From: DASROJ01 sp035646975
Lineage (GTDB): Bacteria > Acidobacteriota > Polarisedimenticolia > JACPZX01 > DASXTC01
NCBI GenBank assembly: GCA_035646975.1
Contig: DASROJ010000287.1
Coordinates: 1 to 6,877, forward strand
Direction: 5' to 3'
DNA: 6,877 nt
A program made the position numbers and the translations under genes. The notes beneath the pieces were generated by a model. The model saw nothing but the letters and a program-made list of their open reading frames with translations. It had not been told where the DNA came from and did not search any database. This document shows positions 5,961 through 6,877 of this stretch, piece by piece (the first letter of the stretch is position 1; every line of letters starts with the position of its first letter).

Positions 5961-6877
5961 GACCACTCCGGCGATCGACGTACAGCATCTCGGACATGCG
6001 TACGCGCAGCGGCGGGCGCTGGCCGACGTCACCTTCACCGTGAATTCCGGCGAAATCGTCGGGCTGCTCGGGCCCAACGGCGGCGGCAAGACAACCCTGT
6101 TCCGGATACTCGCCACTCTGCTGCGGCCGAGCGAAGGGGACGCCAGGATCCTGGGGCGCTCGGTCATCGCCGATCCCGATGGGGTCCGTCGCGCTCTGGG
6201 GGTGGTGTTCCAGCGGCCGAGCCTGGACCTCAAGCTCACCGTGCGGGAGAACCTGACGCACCATGGACATCTGTACGGACTGTCCGGCGGCGAGCTCAAG
6301 CGTCGGTGCGACGCGATGATGGCGGCGCTGGGCATCGCCGATCGCGCGGGCGATCGGGTCGAATCGCTTTCGGGTGGTCTGCAACGTCGCGCCGAGCTGG
6401 CCAAGGGGCTGTTGCACCGCCCCTCGGTGCTGCTGCTCGACGAGCCCAACACGGGGCTGGATCCGAACGCTCGCAGGGAATTCCTCAACCATCTCGAGAC
6501 CCGGCGTCAGAACGACGGCGTCACCATCCTGCTGACCACGCACTTCATGGAGGAGGCCGAACGATGCGATCGGGTCGGCATCCTGCACGAAGGAAAGCTG
6601 GTGGCGTTCGACAAGCCGACCCGGCTCAAGAGCTCCATCGGCGGCGACGTGGTGGTGATCGAATGCCGCGAGCCGGACTCGATGGCGGCGCAGATCCGGA
6701 AGAACTTCTCGATTGACGCCACGGTGGTGAACGGGTCGCTGCGTATCGAGACACCCGGGGGCCACCGATTCGTGAGCCAGGTGGTCGAGACGTTCCGTGA
6801 CGAGATCACCTCGGTGACCTGGGGGCAGCCGACACTCGACGATGTCTTCGTCCACCTGACCGGTCGGCGTCTTGCGG
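5953..6877 (+). CDS. ABC-2-type exporter ATP-binding protein (DrrA/CcmA-like), 3' end outside window
   Basis: An ATP-binding subunit that powers export through a separate ABC-2 permease, probably encoded just past the window. At least 308 residues, still open at the edge. From the GTG at 5953: Walker A GPNGGGKT (40-47; the usual Ala is Gly), Q-loop Q87 in VVFQRPSLD, signature LSGGLQRR (139-146), Walker B VLLLDEP with D163 and E164, D-loop GLDPNAR, and H-loop H197 in TTHFMEEAE. The C-terminal part ends with TLDDVFVHLTGR (294-305), typical of DrrA-like drug or polysaccharide exporter ATPases. The short loop after the Q-loop, LTVRENLTHHGHLYGLSGGE, is also typical. The start overlaps the DUF983 stop by 8 nt, which implies translational coupling. 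Substrate unknown. Confidence 0.93.
   Translation, partial: MPETTPAIDVQHLGHAYAQRRALADVTFTVNSGEIVGLLGPNGGGKTTLFRILATLLRPSEGDARILGRSVIADPDGVRRALGVVFQRPSLDLKLTVRENLTHHGHLYGLSGGELKRRCDAMMAALGIADRAGDRVESLSGGLQRRAELAKGLLHRPSVLLLDEPNTGLDPNARREFLNHLETRRQNDGVTILLTTHFMEEAERCDRVGILHEGKLVAFDKPTRLKSSIGGDVVVIECREPDSMAAQIRKNFSIDATVVNGSLRIETPGGHRFVSQVVETFRDEITSVTWGQPTLDDVFVHLTGRRLA

Noticed and set aside
5743..6855. Minus-strand open frames of 370 and 305 codons opposite DUF983 and the ABC ATPase
   Set aside because: The plus strand holds intact Walker A, signature, Walker B and H-loop motifs over the same bases; the minus-strand products show no recognisable domain.

Overview
The window is GC-rich bacterial chromosome, almost fully coding, with tight spacing and three GTG starts among seven genes. 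The family mix is a cobalamin-type radical SAM protein with a DUF4070-like tail, a TMTC-like membrane protein with TPRs, a double universal stress protein and DUF983. It fits a high-GC environmental lineage such as Acidobacteriota, Rokubacteria/NC10 or a deltaproteobacterial group. The taxonomic guess is weak. No rRNA, tRNA, CRISPR array, transposase, integrase or attachment site is visible, and no stretch over 300 bases lacks a gene.

Layout: (1) Positions 1-862, plus strand: the tail of an upstream gene (possibly a methyltransferase), then after 10 bp a complete soluble family 2 glycosyltransferase. (2) Positions 888-5462, minus strand: three genes read right to left. They are a TMTC-like polytopic protein with C-terminal TPRs (3555-5462), a tandem universal stress protein with a PCP-reductase-like C-terminal domain (2461-3471), and a B12-binding/radical SAM protein (888-2414). 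The last two are 46 bp apart and probably co-transcribed. A promoter-like sequence lies in the 83-bp gap before the stress-protein gene. (3) Positions 5565-6877, plus strand, divergent from the TMTC gene: a small DUF983 zinc-ribbon membrane protein whose end overlaps by 8 nt the GTG start of an ABC-2-type exporter ATPase. The ATPase is open at the window edge.

Functionally the left and middle parts suggest envelope, glycan or lipid chemistry (GT2, TMTC-like glycosyltransferase, radical SAM enzyme), but no complete pathway is present. The right part looks like the start of an efflux operon.

No clearly new multi-gene system was found. The best leads are the Usp-Usp-PCP_red domain fusion, a run of eight G at the DUF983/ABC junction where loss of one base would fuse the two proteins in frame, and two separate 9-bp tandem repeats, one inside a membrane segment of the TMTC-like protein and one in the divergent intergenic region.
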